Part shown: one piece after another, positions 1-8,075 of the stretch
Layout: the number at the start of each line of letters is the position of its first letter
How positions within the stretch are numbered: the first letter of the stretch is position 1
DNA from: RPQJ01 sp963778185
Lineage (GTDB): Bacteria; Pseudomonadota; Gammaproteobacteria; Steroidobacterales; Steroidobacteraceae
Reading direction: 5' to 3'
Length of the DNA stretch: 64,000 nt
Assembly (NCBI GenBank): GCA_963778185.1
Contig: CAVZTF010000001.1
Location: forward strand, 62,001 to 126,000
The notes under the pieces: model-generated
Database searches by the model: none
What the model saw: the letters and a program-made list of their open reading frames with translations, nothing else
What the model was told of the DNA's origin: nothing
Made by a program: the position numbers and the translations under genes

Positions 1-350
1 GTTCCGCGCGTGAACCCCCTCGCGGCCAGCGACTGCACCAGCGCCTCGTCCGCCGAAAAGAAGAGTTCGAACGGCGCACCCTGGGCGATCTGCCTCGCGA
101 AGTTGCCGGACGAGCCGTAGGTCACGCTCACTGCGAAGCCGGTGTCGGCACGAAACCTCAGCAGGATTTCATCGAGCGCGAACTTGAGGTCGGAGGCGGC
201 GGCGACGAGGGCCGGCGGGCGAGCTTCCTCGTCTTCAGCCCGTGCTTCAGGAGAGCGCATCGCAAGGAGGGGCACCAGCGACAGGGCCAGCAACGTCCAC
301 GGCAATCGCGGCCTGCGGATCGATGGCTGGGGTCGGGCGCGCTGCTTCAC
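1..350 (-). CDS. modA: Molybdate-type ABC transporter substrate-binding protein, N-terminal part (runs off the window)
   Basis: I translated this by hand from a GTG at 350. It starts with a basic stretch and a hydrophobic signal segment (LPWTLLALSLVPLLA), then a mature start reading LVAAASDLKFALDEIL. Further on it reads YGSSGNFARQIAQGAPFELF and FSADEALVQSLA. AASDL near the N-terminus and the SGNFARQI/GAPFELFFSAD block are the anion-binding hallmarks of ModA-family periplasmic proteins, which hand molybdate or tungstate to ModBC. About 116 residues are present; the C-terminal half lies outside. The GTG is not preceded by a clear ribosome binding site, so an upstream TTG is possible. An intrinsic terminator ends about 35 nt before the start. 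Confidence 0.8.
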   Translation of the reverse strand, partial: MKQRARPQPSIRRPRLPWTLLALSLVPLLAMRSPEARAEDEEARPPALVAAASDLKFALDEILLRFRADTGFAVSVTYGSSGNFARQIAQGAPFELFFSADEALVQSLAARGFTRG

Positions 351-387
351 TTGCGTTGCCGGCTTCAGGTCGCGCAGTGGACGGTAC

Positions 388-421
388 AAAAAAGAAAGGC
401 CGGCAGTGAAGCCGGCCTTTC
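388..421 (-). terminator. Intrinsic terminator on the minus strand
   Basis: A perfect 11-bp GC-rich stem (394-404 with 411-421, 6-nt loop) is followed on the minus strand by six U residues (393 to 388). This is a textbook Rho-independent terminator for leftward transcription. It ends either the leu operon transcript or an independent RNA starting near 541. Its position just before modA also allows an attenuator role. Confidence 0.85.
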
Positions 422-541
422 GAGACAGGACCCGAGTTGCCTCAATCCTTGAGGCAAAGACTAACCCGACTCAAGTCCTCATCACTCGACGTGAAAAGCT
501 TTGCGAACCAAAGGGCGCGGGGGATCGGGGATCGCTCGCGG
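388..541 (-). ncRNA. Candidate structured small RNA or modA leader
   Basis: The 336-bp gap between leuB and modA holds no credible gene. On the minus strand it holds three things: a near-consensus -10 TATACT at 553-548 (with TGTACA 19 nt upstream); an 11-bp long-range stem (479-469 with 437-427, two G-U pairs) enclosing a 9-bp hairpin (457-449 with 445-437) whose loop is GGA; and the terminator at 388-421. GGA in a hairpin loop is the recognition signature of CsrA/RsmA proteins. A transcript of about 155 nt would fit an sRNA, a leu 3' UTR fragment, or a modA 5' leader with an attenuator. I do not recognise a named family. The AT-rich stretch at 628-682 next to leuB has no assigned role. Confidence 0.35.
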
Positions 542-686
542 ACGCGCAGTATAACCCCGGCTTTCCGGCCCTTGTACAGTCGATTTCGGGCGGGGACCGG
601 GGATTTGCCCTGGCATCGCCCTGGGTTTATGTAAGTACGTTAAACAATCTTGTAAGTCGTTGTTTTTATGTAAAAAATAGCGGCGC

Positions 687-1745
687 TCAAAGACGCTGGA
701 TAATCGCGTCGCCGGCCGCCCGGCTCCCCACCGCGGCAACCCCGGGTCCGGCGATGTCCGCCGTTCTCAGGCCATCCGCCAGGACCCCCGCCACGGCGGC
801 TTCGACGGCCTGCGCCTCCGCCTCGAGCGCGAGCGAATGCCTGAGCAGCATGGCGGCGCTCAGCACCGTACCGATCGGGTTGGCGATGCCGCGACCCGCG
901 ATGTCGGGCGCCGAGCCGTGGATCGGCTCGTACAATCCGACCGTTCCTTCCCCCAGCGACGCGGACGGCAACAGGCCGAGCGATCCGACCAGCATCGAGG
1001 CCTCGTCGGTGAGGATGTCGCCGAACATGTTCTCGGTGAGCAGCACGTCGAAGCTGGTCGGGCGGCGCAGGAGGTGCATCGCCGCGGCATCGACCAGCAT
1101 GTGCTCGAGTTCAACGTCGGGAAACCCGGTCCGGATCACCCGCTCGACCACCGTGCGCCACAGCCGCGAGGTCTCGAGCACGTTGGCCTTGTCCACCGAC
1201 ACGATGCGCTTGCGCCGGCCCATGGCCAGTCGCCCGGCCATGCGGGTCACGCGCTCGATTTCCGCCGTGGTGTAGCTGCAGACGTCCTCCGCCTCGTGCG
1301 CGGTACGAGTCTTGCGGCCGAAATAGATGCCGCCGGTCAGTTCACGCACCACCATGATGTCGACGCCCTCGACGACCTCGGGCTTCAGGGGCGAGGCGTC
1401 GAGCATCGCGCGCTGGGTCTTGACCGGTCGCAGGTTGGCGAATAGGCCGAGCGTGCGGCGCAACTCGAGCAGCCCCTGCTCGGGGCGCACGCGCGCGGAC
1501 GGGTCGGACCACTTCGGCCCGCCGACGGCGCCGAGCAGCACCGCATCACTGCCGCGACAGGTGTCGATGGTGCGCGGCGGCAGGGGGGAACCGCTCGCAT
1601 CGATGGCGATCCCGCCGATCAGCGCCTCGACGAACTCGAACTCGTGCCCGGAGCGCCGGGCCACGGCCTCGAGCACGCGTACCGCCTCGGCCGTGACCTC
1701 CGGCCCGATGCCGTCGCCCCCGAGCACCGCGATGCGAGCCTTCAT
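687..1745 (-). CDS. leuB: 3-isopropylmalate dehydrogenase
   Basis: This enzyme oxidatively decarboxylates (2R,3S)-3-isopropylmalate to 4-methyl-2-oxopentanoate with NAD, the third leucine-specific step. The 352-residue protein starts MKARIAVLGGDGIGPEVTAE, the typical dimer-forming beta-decarboxylating dehydrogenase N-terminus. It carries RELTGGIYFG and the signature GDILTDEASMLVGSLGLLPS with the metal-binding aspartates. The C-terminus contains YEPIHGSAPDIAGRGIANP, the cofactor loop. The ATG overlaps the leuD stop in an ATGA arrangement, so the two are translationally coupled. It is the last gene of ilvC-leuACDB; no terminator follows immediately, and the nearest is at 388-421. Confidence 0.97.
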   Translation of the reverse strand: MKARIAVLGGDGIGPEVTAEAVRVLEAVARRSGHEFEFVEALIGGIAIDASGSPLPPRTIDTCRGSDAVLLGAVGGPKWSDPSARVRPEQGLLELRRTLGLFANLRPVKTQRAMLDASPLKPEVVEGVDIMVVRELTGGIYFGRKTRTAHEAEDVCSYTTAEIERVTRMAGRLAMGRRKRIVSVDKANVLETSRLWRTVVERVIRTGFPDVELEHMLVDAAAMHLLRRPTSFDVLLTENMFGDILTDEASMLVGSLGLLPSASLGEGTVGLYEPIHGSAPDIAGRGIANPIGTVLSAAMLLRHSLALEAEAQAVEAAVAGVLADGLRTADIAGPGVAAVGSRAAGDAIIQRL

Positions 1746-2317
1746 GCCACGCGACTCTCGTAGGCCTCGATCGCCTGCGACCGGCCGAGCAGGTAGCCCA
1801 GCTCGTCCACGCCGTTCACCAGGCAGTAGCGTGCGAAGGCCTCGATCGGAAATCCGATCTCGCGACCGTCCGGCATCCGCAGGGTGGCGGAGGGCAGGTC
1901 GATCGTGAGCTCGATGCCGGGGTGCGCGAGCAGCCACTCGTGCGTGGCGTCGTCGACGACCACCGGCAGCAGGCCGTTCTTGAGGCTGTTGTTGCGGAAG
2001 ATGTCGGCGATCTCGCTGCTCACGACGGCGCGGAATCCGTAGTCGAGCAGCGCCCAGGGAGCGTGCTCGCGCGACGAGCCGCAGCCGATGTTGCGCCCGG
2101 CGATGAGGATCTGGCAGCCGCGGGCCTCCGGGCGGTTCAGCGGGAAATCCGGGCGCGGCGCGCCGTTCGCGTCGTAGCGCCAGTCCGTGAACAGTGCGCT
2201 GCCGAGTCCCTCGCGCGTCGTGGTGGTGAGGAAGCGCGCCGGGATGATCTGGTCGGTGTCGATGTTCGTCGACGGCATCACGACCGTGCGCGAGCGTATG
2301 ACGGTGATGGGGTCCAT
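1742..2317 (-). CDS. leuD: 3-isopropylmalate dehydratase, small subunit
   Basis: This is the swivelling small subunit of isopropylmalate isomerase, which works with LeuC to convert 2-isopropylmalate to 3-isopropylmalate. At 191 residues it is the usual length. Visible motifs are STNIDTDQIIPARFL near residues 16-30, NIGCGSSREHAPWAL (substrate-specifying loop), and NNSLKNGLLPVVV. It begins 7 nt after the leuC stop and overlaps leuB by 4 nt. Confidence 0.97.
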   Translation of the reverse strand: MDPITVIRSRTVVMPSTNIDTDQIIPARFLTTTTREGLGSALFTDWRYDANGAPRPDFPLNRPEARGCQILIAGRNIGCGSSREHAPWALLDYGFRAVVSSEIADIFRNNSLKNGLLPVVVDDATHEWLLAHPGIELTIDLPSATLRMPDGREIGFPIEAFARYCLVNGVDELGYLLGRSQAIEAYESRVA

Positions 2318-2324
2318 GTCGGCC

Positions 2325-3728
2325 TCAGTGAATGAATTCGCGTGGGTCCGTGATCCGCCCCCGCACGGCGGCAGCGGCCGCCGTGGCCGGGCTCGCGAGC
2401 AGCGTGCGCGCGCCCGCTCCCTGCCGGCCCTCGAAATTGCGATTGCTGGTGCTCACGCAGTAGCTGCCCTTCGGGACGAGGTCGCCGTTCATGCCGAGGC
2501 ACATGGAACAGCCCGACTCGCGCCATTCGGCGCCTGCCTCCAGGAACACCTGCGCGAGGCCGCGCGCTTCCGCTTCGCGCTTGATCTGCTGCGAGCCGGG
2601 TACCACCAGCGCCCGCACGCCCGGCGCCACCTTGCGTCCGGCGAACACCTTCGCGGCGAGTTCGAGGTCCGAGATCCGCGCGTTGGTGCAGCTGCCGATG
2701 AAGACCACCTGCACCGGCTTGTCGCGCAGCGACTCGCCCGGCTCCAGCCCCATGTAGGCGAGCGACCTGGCGAACACGGCGTCGCCCGGTCGCTCCGGAA
2801 CCCGGCCCGACACGGGAGCGACCATGCCCGGGTTGGTGCCGTAGGTGATCATCGGCTCGACCGCGCCGGCGTCGAGGTGCACCGTCCGGTCGAACGTCGC
2901 GCCCGCGTCGGTGCGCAGCGTGCGCCAGTCGGCCACGGCACGATCCCAGGCCTCGCCCTGCGGCGCGCGTGGCCGGCCCTGCAGGTATGCGAACGTCGTC
3001 TCGTCGGGTGCGACCAGTCCGGCGCGCGCTCCGGCCTCGATGGCCATGTTGCACAGGGTCATGCGCTCGTCCATCGACAGCGCCTCGATGGCGGGGCCCC
3101 GGTACTCGATCACGTGGCCGGTGCCGCCGTTCACGCCGATGCGGCCGATGATCGCGAGCACGAGGTCCTTCGCCGTGACGCCGGGACCGAGCCGCCCGGC
3201 GACCTCGATCGCGAGCGTGCTGGGCTTGCGCTGCAGCAGGCACTGGGTCGCGAGCACGTAGCCGACCTCGGTGGTGCCGATGCCGAAGGCGAGTGCGCCG
3301 AACGCGCCGTGCGTGCTGGTGTGGCTGTCGCCGCAGACGATCGTCATGCCGGGCTGCGACGCGCCGAGCTCCGGCCCGATGATGTGCACGATGCCGCGGC
3401 GCGGGTCCCTGAGGCCGAGCAGCTCGACGCCGAACTCGGCGCAGTTCACCTCGAGCTGGCGGACCTGCTTCGCGGCGGACTCCAGCGCGATCGGCACGCC
3501 GCCGAAAATCTGCGCCGTGTCCGTGGGCGTCGAGTGGTCCATGGTCGCGAGCGTGCGATCCTTGCGGCGGACCGCGAGGCCGCGCTCGCGCAGCACGGAG
3601 AAGGCCTGGGGCGAGGTGACCTCGTGGACGAGGTGCAGGTCGATGTACAGGACGGCCGGGGTGTCCGGGGTCTCGGGCACGACTACGTGCCGTTCCCAGA
3701 CCTTCTGGAACAGGGTCTTCGCGGTCAT
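2325..3728 (-). CDS. leuC: 3-isopropylmalate dehydratase, large subunit
   Basis: This is the catalytic [4Fe-4S] subunit of isopropylmalate isomerase. From the ATG at 3728 the protein is 467 residues (E. coli about 466) and starts MTAKTLFQKVWERHVV. HLVHEVTSPQAFSVLRERG, IVCGDSHTSTHGAFGALAFG and FIGSCTNARISDLE are aconitase-superfamily blocks. SGCSMCLGMN in the C-terminal third supplies the second and third cluster cysteines after GSCTN. It lies 25 nt downstream of leuA. Confidence 0.97.
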   Translation of the reverse strand: MTAKTLFQKVWERHVVVPETPDTPAVLYIDLHLVHEVTSPQAFSVLRERGLAVRRKDRTLATMDHSTPTDTAQIFGGVPIALESAAKQVRQLEVNCAEFGVELLGLRDPRRGIVHIIGPELGASQPGMTIVCGDSHTSTHGAFGALAFGIGTTEVGYVLATQCLLQRKPSTLAIEVAGRLGPGVTAKDLVLAIIGRIGVNGGTGHVIEYRGPAIEALSMDERMTLCNMAIEAGARAGLVAPDETTFAYLQGRPRAPQGEAWDRAVADWRTLRTDAGATFDRTVHLDAGAVEPMITYGTNPGMVAPVSGRVPERPGDAVFARSLAYMGLEPGESLRDKPVQVVFIGSCTNARISDLELAAKVFAGRKVAPGVRALVVPGSQQIKREAEARGLAQVFLEAGAEWRESGCSMCLGMNGDLVPKGSYCVSTSNRNFEGRQGAGARTLLASPATAAAAAVRGRITDPREFIH

Positions 3729-3753
3729 TCGGGCTCCGGTGTTCGCAGTGCGT

Positions 3754-5349
3754 TCAGATGCTGGAAGCGGCTTCCTCGGCCGCGAGTGAGCGGTGCTCCG
3801 CGCGCGCGACCCCCGCGCGTGTCGACTCGATCTGGTTGACCACCTCGAGGAAGGCGCGCACGCCCGATTCGACGATGTCGGTGGTGACGCTCGAGCCGCG
3901 ATAGGACCGCTCGTTGTGCTCGACGATGACGACGGCCTCGCCCTGGGCGTCCTCGCCCATGGAGACGCTGCGCACCTCGAACTTCCGCAGCGTGACCGGC
4001 ACTCCCGTCGCGACCTCGATCGCCCTGAAGGCCGCGGCGACCGGGCCGTCGCCCGTCTCCTCGCGGGACACCAGGCGACCGTCGTTGTGGCGCAGCCCGA
4101 CGCGCGCCATGGCGCCCCCGGCCGAGTCGCTGATCGCGTGCAGGCTCTCGAGGTGCCAGGGGCCACTCGCGCCGAAGTCGGCCTTCAGCACCAGGGCCTC
4201 GAGGTCGCCGTCGAAGAGTTCCTTCTTCTTGTCCGCGAGCGCCTTGAAGTCCTCGAAGACGCGGGCGAGCTCGGCATCGCTCAACTCGAAGCCGAGTTCC
4301 TTGATGCGCTCGCGCAGCGCCGCACGGCCGCTGTGCTTGCCGAGCACGAGGTTGGTGCGCGAGAGGCCCACGTCCTCCGGGCGCATGATTTCGTAGGTCG
4401 AGTGGTGCTTCAGCATGCCGTGCTGGTGGATGCCCGACTCGTGGGCGAACGCATTCTCGCCGACCACCGCCTTGTTGCGCGGGATGGGCATGCCGGTGAT
4501 GCTCGAGAGCAGGCGGCTGGTCGGGAAGAGCCGCTTCGTGTCGATGCCCGTCTTCAGGCCGAACAGCCCCTCGCGGGTCTTGATCGCCATGACGATCTCT
4601 TCGAGCGAGCAGTTGCCTGCGCGCTCGCCGATGCCGTTGATGGTGCACTCCACCTGGCGCGCGCCGGCGCGCACGGCCGCCATGCTGTTGGCGACCGCCA
4701 TGCCGAGGTCGTCGTGGCAGTGGACGCTGAAGGTCACGCGGTCGGCGCCCTTGACGTTCTTCCTGAGGAAGTCGAAGACCTCGTGGAATTCCTCGGGCAC
4801 GGTATAGCCCACGGTGTCCGGGACGTTGATGGTCGTGGCGCCGGCCTCGATCACGGCCTCGACCACTTCGCGCAGGAACTCGAGCTCGGTGCGCGAGGCG
4901 TCCTCCGGCGAGAACTCGATGTCCTCGCACAGGCTGCGCGCATAGCTCACGCCCTGCACGGCGGTGTGGATGATCTCCTCCTTCGCCATGTTGAGCTTGT
5001 GCTGTCGATGGATGGCGCTGGTCGCGAGGAACACGTGCAGGCGTGGACGGGCCGCTTCCCTGACGGCGCTCCAGGCCTTGTCGATGTCCTCCCGATTGCA
5101 ACGGGCCAGGCCGGCGATGACCGGCCCGCGCACCTCGCGGGCGATCTCGTGCACGGCTTCCCAGTCGCCGCGCGAGGCGGCCGGGAAGCCGGCTTCGATG
5201 ACGTCCACGCCCAGCTCCGCCAGCGCCCGCGCGAGCCGCAGCTTCTCCGGCTGGGTCATGCTGCAGCCGGGCGATTGCTCGCCGTCGCGCAGCGTCGTGT
5301 CGAAGATCAGCACGCGGTTCGGGTCCCGGGCGGGGGCGGGGCTGGACAT
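3754..5349 (-). CDS. leuA: 2-isopropylmalate synthase
   Basis: This enzyme condenses acetyl-CoA with 3-methyl-2-oxobutanoate, the committed step of leucine synthesis. The 531-residue protein starts MSSPAPARDPNRVLIFDTTL; FDTTLRDGEQSPG is the HMGL-like catalytic signature. Also visible are FSVHCHDDLGMAVANS (metal-binding histidines), INGIGERAGN, and AHESGIHQHGML. The C-terminal 130 residues form the allosteric domain (VRSVSMGEDAQGEAVV...YRGSSVTTDIVE), so leucine feedback inhibition is expected from the family. Its ribosome binding site (GAAGGA) lies in the end of ilvC, with a gap of only 5 nt. Confidence 0.97.
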   Translation of the reverse strand: MSSPAPARDPNRVLIFDTTLRDGEQSPGCSMTQPEKLRLARALAELGVDVIEAGFPAASRGDWEAVHEIAREVRGPVIAGLARCNREDIDKAWSAVREAARPRLHVFLATSAIHRQHKLNMAKEEIIHTAVQGVSYARSLCEDIEFSPEDASRTELEFLREVVEAVIEAGATTINVPDTVGYTVPEEFHEVFDFLRKNVKGADRVTFSVHCHDDLGMAVANSMAAVRAGARQVECTINGIGERAGNCSLEEIVMAIKTREGLFGLKTGIDTKRLFPTSRLLSSITGMPIPRNKAVVGENAFAHESGIHQHGMLKHHSTYEIMRPEDVGLSRTNLVLGKHSGRAALRERIKELGFELSDAELARVFEDFKALADKKKELFDGDLEALVLKADFGASGPWHLESLHAISDSAGGAMARVGLRHNDGRLVSREETGDGPVAAAFRAIEVATGVPVTLRKFEVRSVSMGEDAQGEAVVIVEHNERSYRGSSVTTDIVESGVRAFLEVVNQIESTRAGVARAEHRSLAAEEAASSI

Positions 5350-5354
5350 GACGG

Positions 5355-6344
5355 CTATTTTCCTTCGTTCAACCAGGGCATGTGGGCGCGCAACTGCACG
5401 CCGACCTTCTCGATCGGGTGCGCGAGGTCCTTCTTCATCAGCGCGTCGTACTTCCTGCGGCCGGTCTTGTTCTCGCGGATCCACTGGCGCGCGAACGTGC
5501 CGTCCTGCACTTCCTTGAGGATCTTCTTCATCTCCTTCTTGGTGGCGGCGTTCACCACGCGCGGGCCGCGCGTCAGGTCGCCCCACTTGGCGGTGTGCGA
5601 AATGTACTTGTGCATCTTGGCGAGCCCGCCCTCGTGCAGCAGGTCCACGATCAGCTTCAACTCGTGCAGGCACTCGTAGTAGGCGACCTCCGGCTGGTAG
5701 CCGGCTTCGGTCAGCGTCTCGAAGCCCTTCAACACCAGCTCCGTGGCGCCGCCGCACAGCACGGCCTGCTCGCCGAACAGGTCGGTCTCGGTCTCTTCCT
5801 TGAACGTCGTCTCGATGACGGCGGCGCGCGTGCCGCCGATGCCGTCGGCGTAGGCGAGCGCCTTGGCCTTGGCCCTGCCGGAGGCATCCTGCGCGACCGC
5901 GATCAGGCAGGGCACGCCGCGGCCTTCCTGGTACTGGCGGCGCACCAAACCGCCCGGGCCCTTCGGCGCGATCAGCACCACGTCGAGGTCCTTGCGCGGC
6001 TTGATCTGCTTGAAGTGGATGTTGAAGCCGTGCGCGAAGAGCAGCGTGGTGCCCTGCCCGAGATTCGGCAGGATCTCCTTGTAGTTGTCGGCCTGGCTGG
6101 TGTCGGGCGTGAGCAGTGCGACCAGGGTCGCGCCCTTGACGGCCTCGGCCGGCGCCTGGACGGCGAGCCCGTCCTTCTTCGCCTGCTTCCAGCTGTCGCC
6201 CTTGCGCACGCCGATCACCACGTCGTAGCCCGAGTCCTTCAGGTTGAGCGCGTGTGCGCGACCCTGGCTCCCGTAGCCGACCACGGCGATCCGGGCACCC
6301 TTCAGGGCTTTCCTGTCGACGTCTTTCTTCGAATACGCGCGCAT
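5355..6344 (-). CDS. ilvC: Ketol-acid reductoisomerase (class I)
   Basis: This enzyme carries out the NADPH-dependent isomeroreduction of 2-acetolactate and 2-aceto-2-hydroxybutyrate, shared by valine, isoleucine and leucine synthesis. At 329 residues it is the short class I form. VVGYGSQGRAHALNLKDSG near residues 21-39 is the dinucleotide-binding loop; the Arg after SQG suggests NADPH preference. APKGPGGLVRRQYQEGRGVP and EETETDLFGEQAVLCGG (metal-binding acidic residues) are intact. GAGGAG lies 6-11 nt before the ATG. It is the first structural gene after the leucine attenuator. No ilvB/ilvN is next to it; ilvD lies separately at 9388. Confidence 0.97.
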   Translation of the reverse strand: MRAYSKKDVDRKALKGARIAVVGYGSQGRAHALNLKDSGYDVVIGVRKGDSWKQAKKDGLAVQAPAEAVKGATLVALLTPDTSQADNYKEILPNLGQGTTLLFAHGFNIHFKQIKPRKDLDVVLIAPKGPGGLVRRQYQEGRGVPCLIAVAQDASGRAKAKALAYADGIGGTRAAVIETTFKEETETDLFGEQAVLCGGATELVLKGFETLTEAGYQPEVAYYECLHELKLIVDLLHEGGLAKMHKYISHTAKWGDLTRGPRVVNAATKKEMKKILKEVQDGTFARQWIRENKTGRRKYDALMKKDLAHPIEKVGVQLRAHMPWLNEGK

Positions 6345-6385
6345 CTGTAACTCCTCGGGATAGACAGTGAAAACGTGACTCTATA

Positions 6386-6426
6386 AACGCAGAACCCCGC
6401 GCCGGATCGGGTCCGGTGCGGGGTTC
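6386..6426 (-). terminator. Attenuator terminator of the ilvC-leuACDB operon
   Basis: On the minus strand a 15-bp stem with one A/C mismatch (6426-6412 with 6406-6392, 5-nt loop) is followed by a short U-containing tail. Its 5' arm (6423-6415, CCCCGCACC on the transcript) is also perfectly complementary to 6473-6465 (GGTGCGGGG) in the 3' part of the leader peptide gene. The two pairings exclude each other: antiterminator versus terminator. The U tract is weak (UUUAUA), so termination may be partial. Confidence 0.75.
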
Positions 6427-6453
6427 CTGGTGTCCGTCTGCGCCTAAGCGCCT

Positions 6454-6567
6454 TCAGGCCGGGGCCCCGCACCTCCGGTGGGGAAGCAGCGCCAGCAGGG
6501 AAGGCAGCAGGCCCGGCAGTCGGGTGGCCGGGGAAAGCTCAGGAGCGGTGCGAACCTCGAACTCCAT
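6454..6567 (-). CDS. Leucine-rich leader peptide of the ilvC-leuACDB operon
   Basis: A 37-codon reading frame lies between the promoter region and ilvC. Eight of its residues are leucine, seven of them in the run LPGLLPSLLALL (residues 17-28), mostly CTG codons. AGCAGG precedes the ATG. A ribosome stalled on the Leu codons would leave 6473-6465 free to pair with the 5' arm of the terminator and so favour readthrough. A ribosome reaching the stop at 6454 would cover it and let the terminator form. This is the classical leuL-type attenuation layout. Only one Val and no Ile codon are present, so the sensed amino acid is probably leucine alone. Confidence 0.75.
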   Translation of the reverse strand: MEFEVRTAPELSPATRLPGLLPSLLALLPHRRCGAPA

Positions 6568-6600
6568 CGATAGCCTGCTTGGAACGATCGGCGAGAGTGA

Positions 6601-6633
6601 ACTATGGCAGCACAGGGGGCGGCGTATTGTCAA
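6601..6633 (-). promoter_or_regulatory. Probable promoter of the leader and ilvC-leuACDB
   Basis: A perfect -35 hexamer TTGACA lies at 6633-6628 on the minus strand. The best -10 candidate is CATAGT at 6606-6601, but the spacer is 21 nt, longer than ideal; a weaker -10 closer in is possible. It sits about 35-65 nt upstream of the leader peptide start and just ahead of the divergent aminopeptidase gene. Confidence 0.5.
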
Positions 6634-6670
6634 CCGCACTGCAAAATGAAACTCCGCTAAGCTTGGCCCC

Positions 6671-8056
6671 ATGTTCGAAGATCGCGACACCGCGGCCGCA
6701 ACGCCGCTCTGGCTGGTCGCCGAGCGCGACCTGGAAAACTGGCTCGCCGGGCAGGACGCGGCGACGAGGGCCTGGCTGTCGGCCACCGGTTTTCGTGCCG
6801 AGCGCAACCAGGTCGCCGTCCTGGCCGCCGCGGACGGGCGCGTGCGCGGGGCGGTACTCGGCCTCGGCCCGCTGGCCTCCCTGGAGAACCTCGAACCCTG
6901 GCACGTCGCCGGCGCACCGGACCGGCTGCCGAACGGCGCCTGGCGCCTCGAGACCGCGCTGCCAGCGCCGGCCGCGACGGCGGCGGGCATCGGCTGGGCG
7001 CACGGCAGTTACCGCTTCGAGCGCTTTCGCAGCAAGCCGCGTGCGCCCGGCGCGTCGTCGCTGGTGCCACCGCAGCTTGCGGACATGAGCTACGTACGCC
7101 GCATGTCGGCGGCGCTCGCGATGGCGCGCGACCTTATCAATACGCCGGCCGGAGACCTGACGCCCGTGCGCCTCGCGGACGAGGCATTGGAGATGGCGAC
7201 GCGCTGTGGCGCGCAGGGTCGAATCGTCAGCGGCGAGGCCCTGCGCGAGGGCTATCCCGCCATTCATGCGGTCGGGCAGGCCGCGGACTCGGCGCCGCGA
7301 CTCGTCGACTTCAGCTGGGGGGATCCGGCGGCGCCCAGGGTCACCCTCGTCGGCAAGGGCGTCTGCTTCGACTCGGGCGGTCTCGACCTCAAGAACCCGC
7401 AGGGCATGCTGCTCATGAAGAAGGACATGGGCGGCGCGGCCTGCGTCCTCGCGCTGGCGCGCATGGTCATGGAGAGCGCGCTGCCGGTGCGGCTGCGCGT
7501 CCTCGTTCCCGCGGTCGAGAACGCGGTCGCCGGCAACGCCTACCGGCCCGGCGACGTGCTGCGCACGCGCAAGGGCCTCACGGTCGAGGTCGGCAATACG
7601 GACGCCGAGGGCCGCCTGGTGCTCGCCGACGCGCTCGCGGCCGGCGACGCGGAGCAGCCCGAGCTGCTCGTCGATATGGCGACGCTCACGGGTGCCGCGC
7701 GGATCGCGCTCGGTCCGGAACTGCCCGCGCTGTTCGGCACCCAGCCGGGCACCGTGGACGCGCTGCAGCGCCACGGCCGTGCGCTGGCCGACCCGTTGTG
7801 GCCGATGCCGCTGTGGGACGGTTACGACGACGAATTCGCGAGCAAGGTGGCGGACTTCAACAACGTATCGCCGTCCACGTTCGCGGGCGCCGTCATCGGC
7901 GGCCTGTTCCTGAGGCGGTTCGTCACCGCGACCCGCGACTGGCTGCACGTCGATCTCTACGCCTGGAACCCCAGGGAGCGCCCGGGCCGTCCCGTCGGCG
8001 CGGAGCCGCAGGCGGTGCGCGCCCTGTACGCGCTGCTGGCCGAGCGCTTCGGCTAG
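6671..8056 (+). CDS. M17-family leucyl aminopeptidase
   Basis: This is a two-metal cytosolic exopeptidase that removes N-terminal residues. The 461-residue protein has a poorly conserved N-terminal half (ending near RDLINTPAGDLTPV, the usual linker into the catalytic domain). The catalytic half carries VTLVGKGVCFDSGGLDLKN, MLLMKKDMGGAACVLALA (catalytic Lys, metal-binding Asp), and VEVGNTDAEGRLVLADALAA near residues 302-321, with the metal-binding Asp and Glu and the catalytic Arg. It is the short PepB-like form. It is divergent from the ilv-leu operon and followed 19 nt later by an MFS gene. Its start has no strong ribosome binding site. Confidence 0.93.
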   Translation: MFEDRDTAAATPLWLVAERDLENWLAGQDAATRAWLSATGFRAERNQVAVLAAADGRVRGAVLGLGPLASLENLEPWHVAGAPDRLPNGAWRLETALPAPAATAAGIGWAHGSYRFERFRSKPRAPGASSLVPPQLADMSYVRRMSAALAMARDLINTPAGDLTPVRLADEALEMATRCGAQGRIVSGEALREGYPAIHAVGQAADSAPRLVDFSWGDPAAPRVTLVGKGVCFDSGGLDLKNPQGMLLMKKDMGGAACVLALARMVMESALPVRLRVLVPAVENAVAGNAYRPGDVLRTRKGLTVEVGNTDAEGRLVLADALAAGDAEQPELLVDMATLTGAARIALGPELPALFGTQPGTVDALQRHGRALADPLWPMPLWDGYDDEFASKVADFNNVSPSTFAGAVIGGLFLRRFVTATRDWLHVDLYAWNPRERPGRPVGAEPQAVRALYALLAERFG

Positions 8057-8075
8057 ACCCGAGGCGACGCGCCCC

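Noticed and set aside
388..500. Molybdenum-cofactor riboswitch upstream of modA
   Set aside because: The position and the terminator would fit, but I cannot match the conserved Moco motif, so I report only an unnamed structured RNA.
142..1275. A 377-codon plus-strand frame over the modA start and leuB
   Set aside because: It is antisense to leuB and crosses the intrinsic terminator; the product is Ser/Arg/Thr-rich with no domain.
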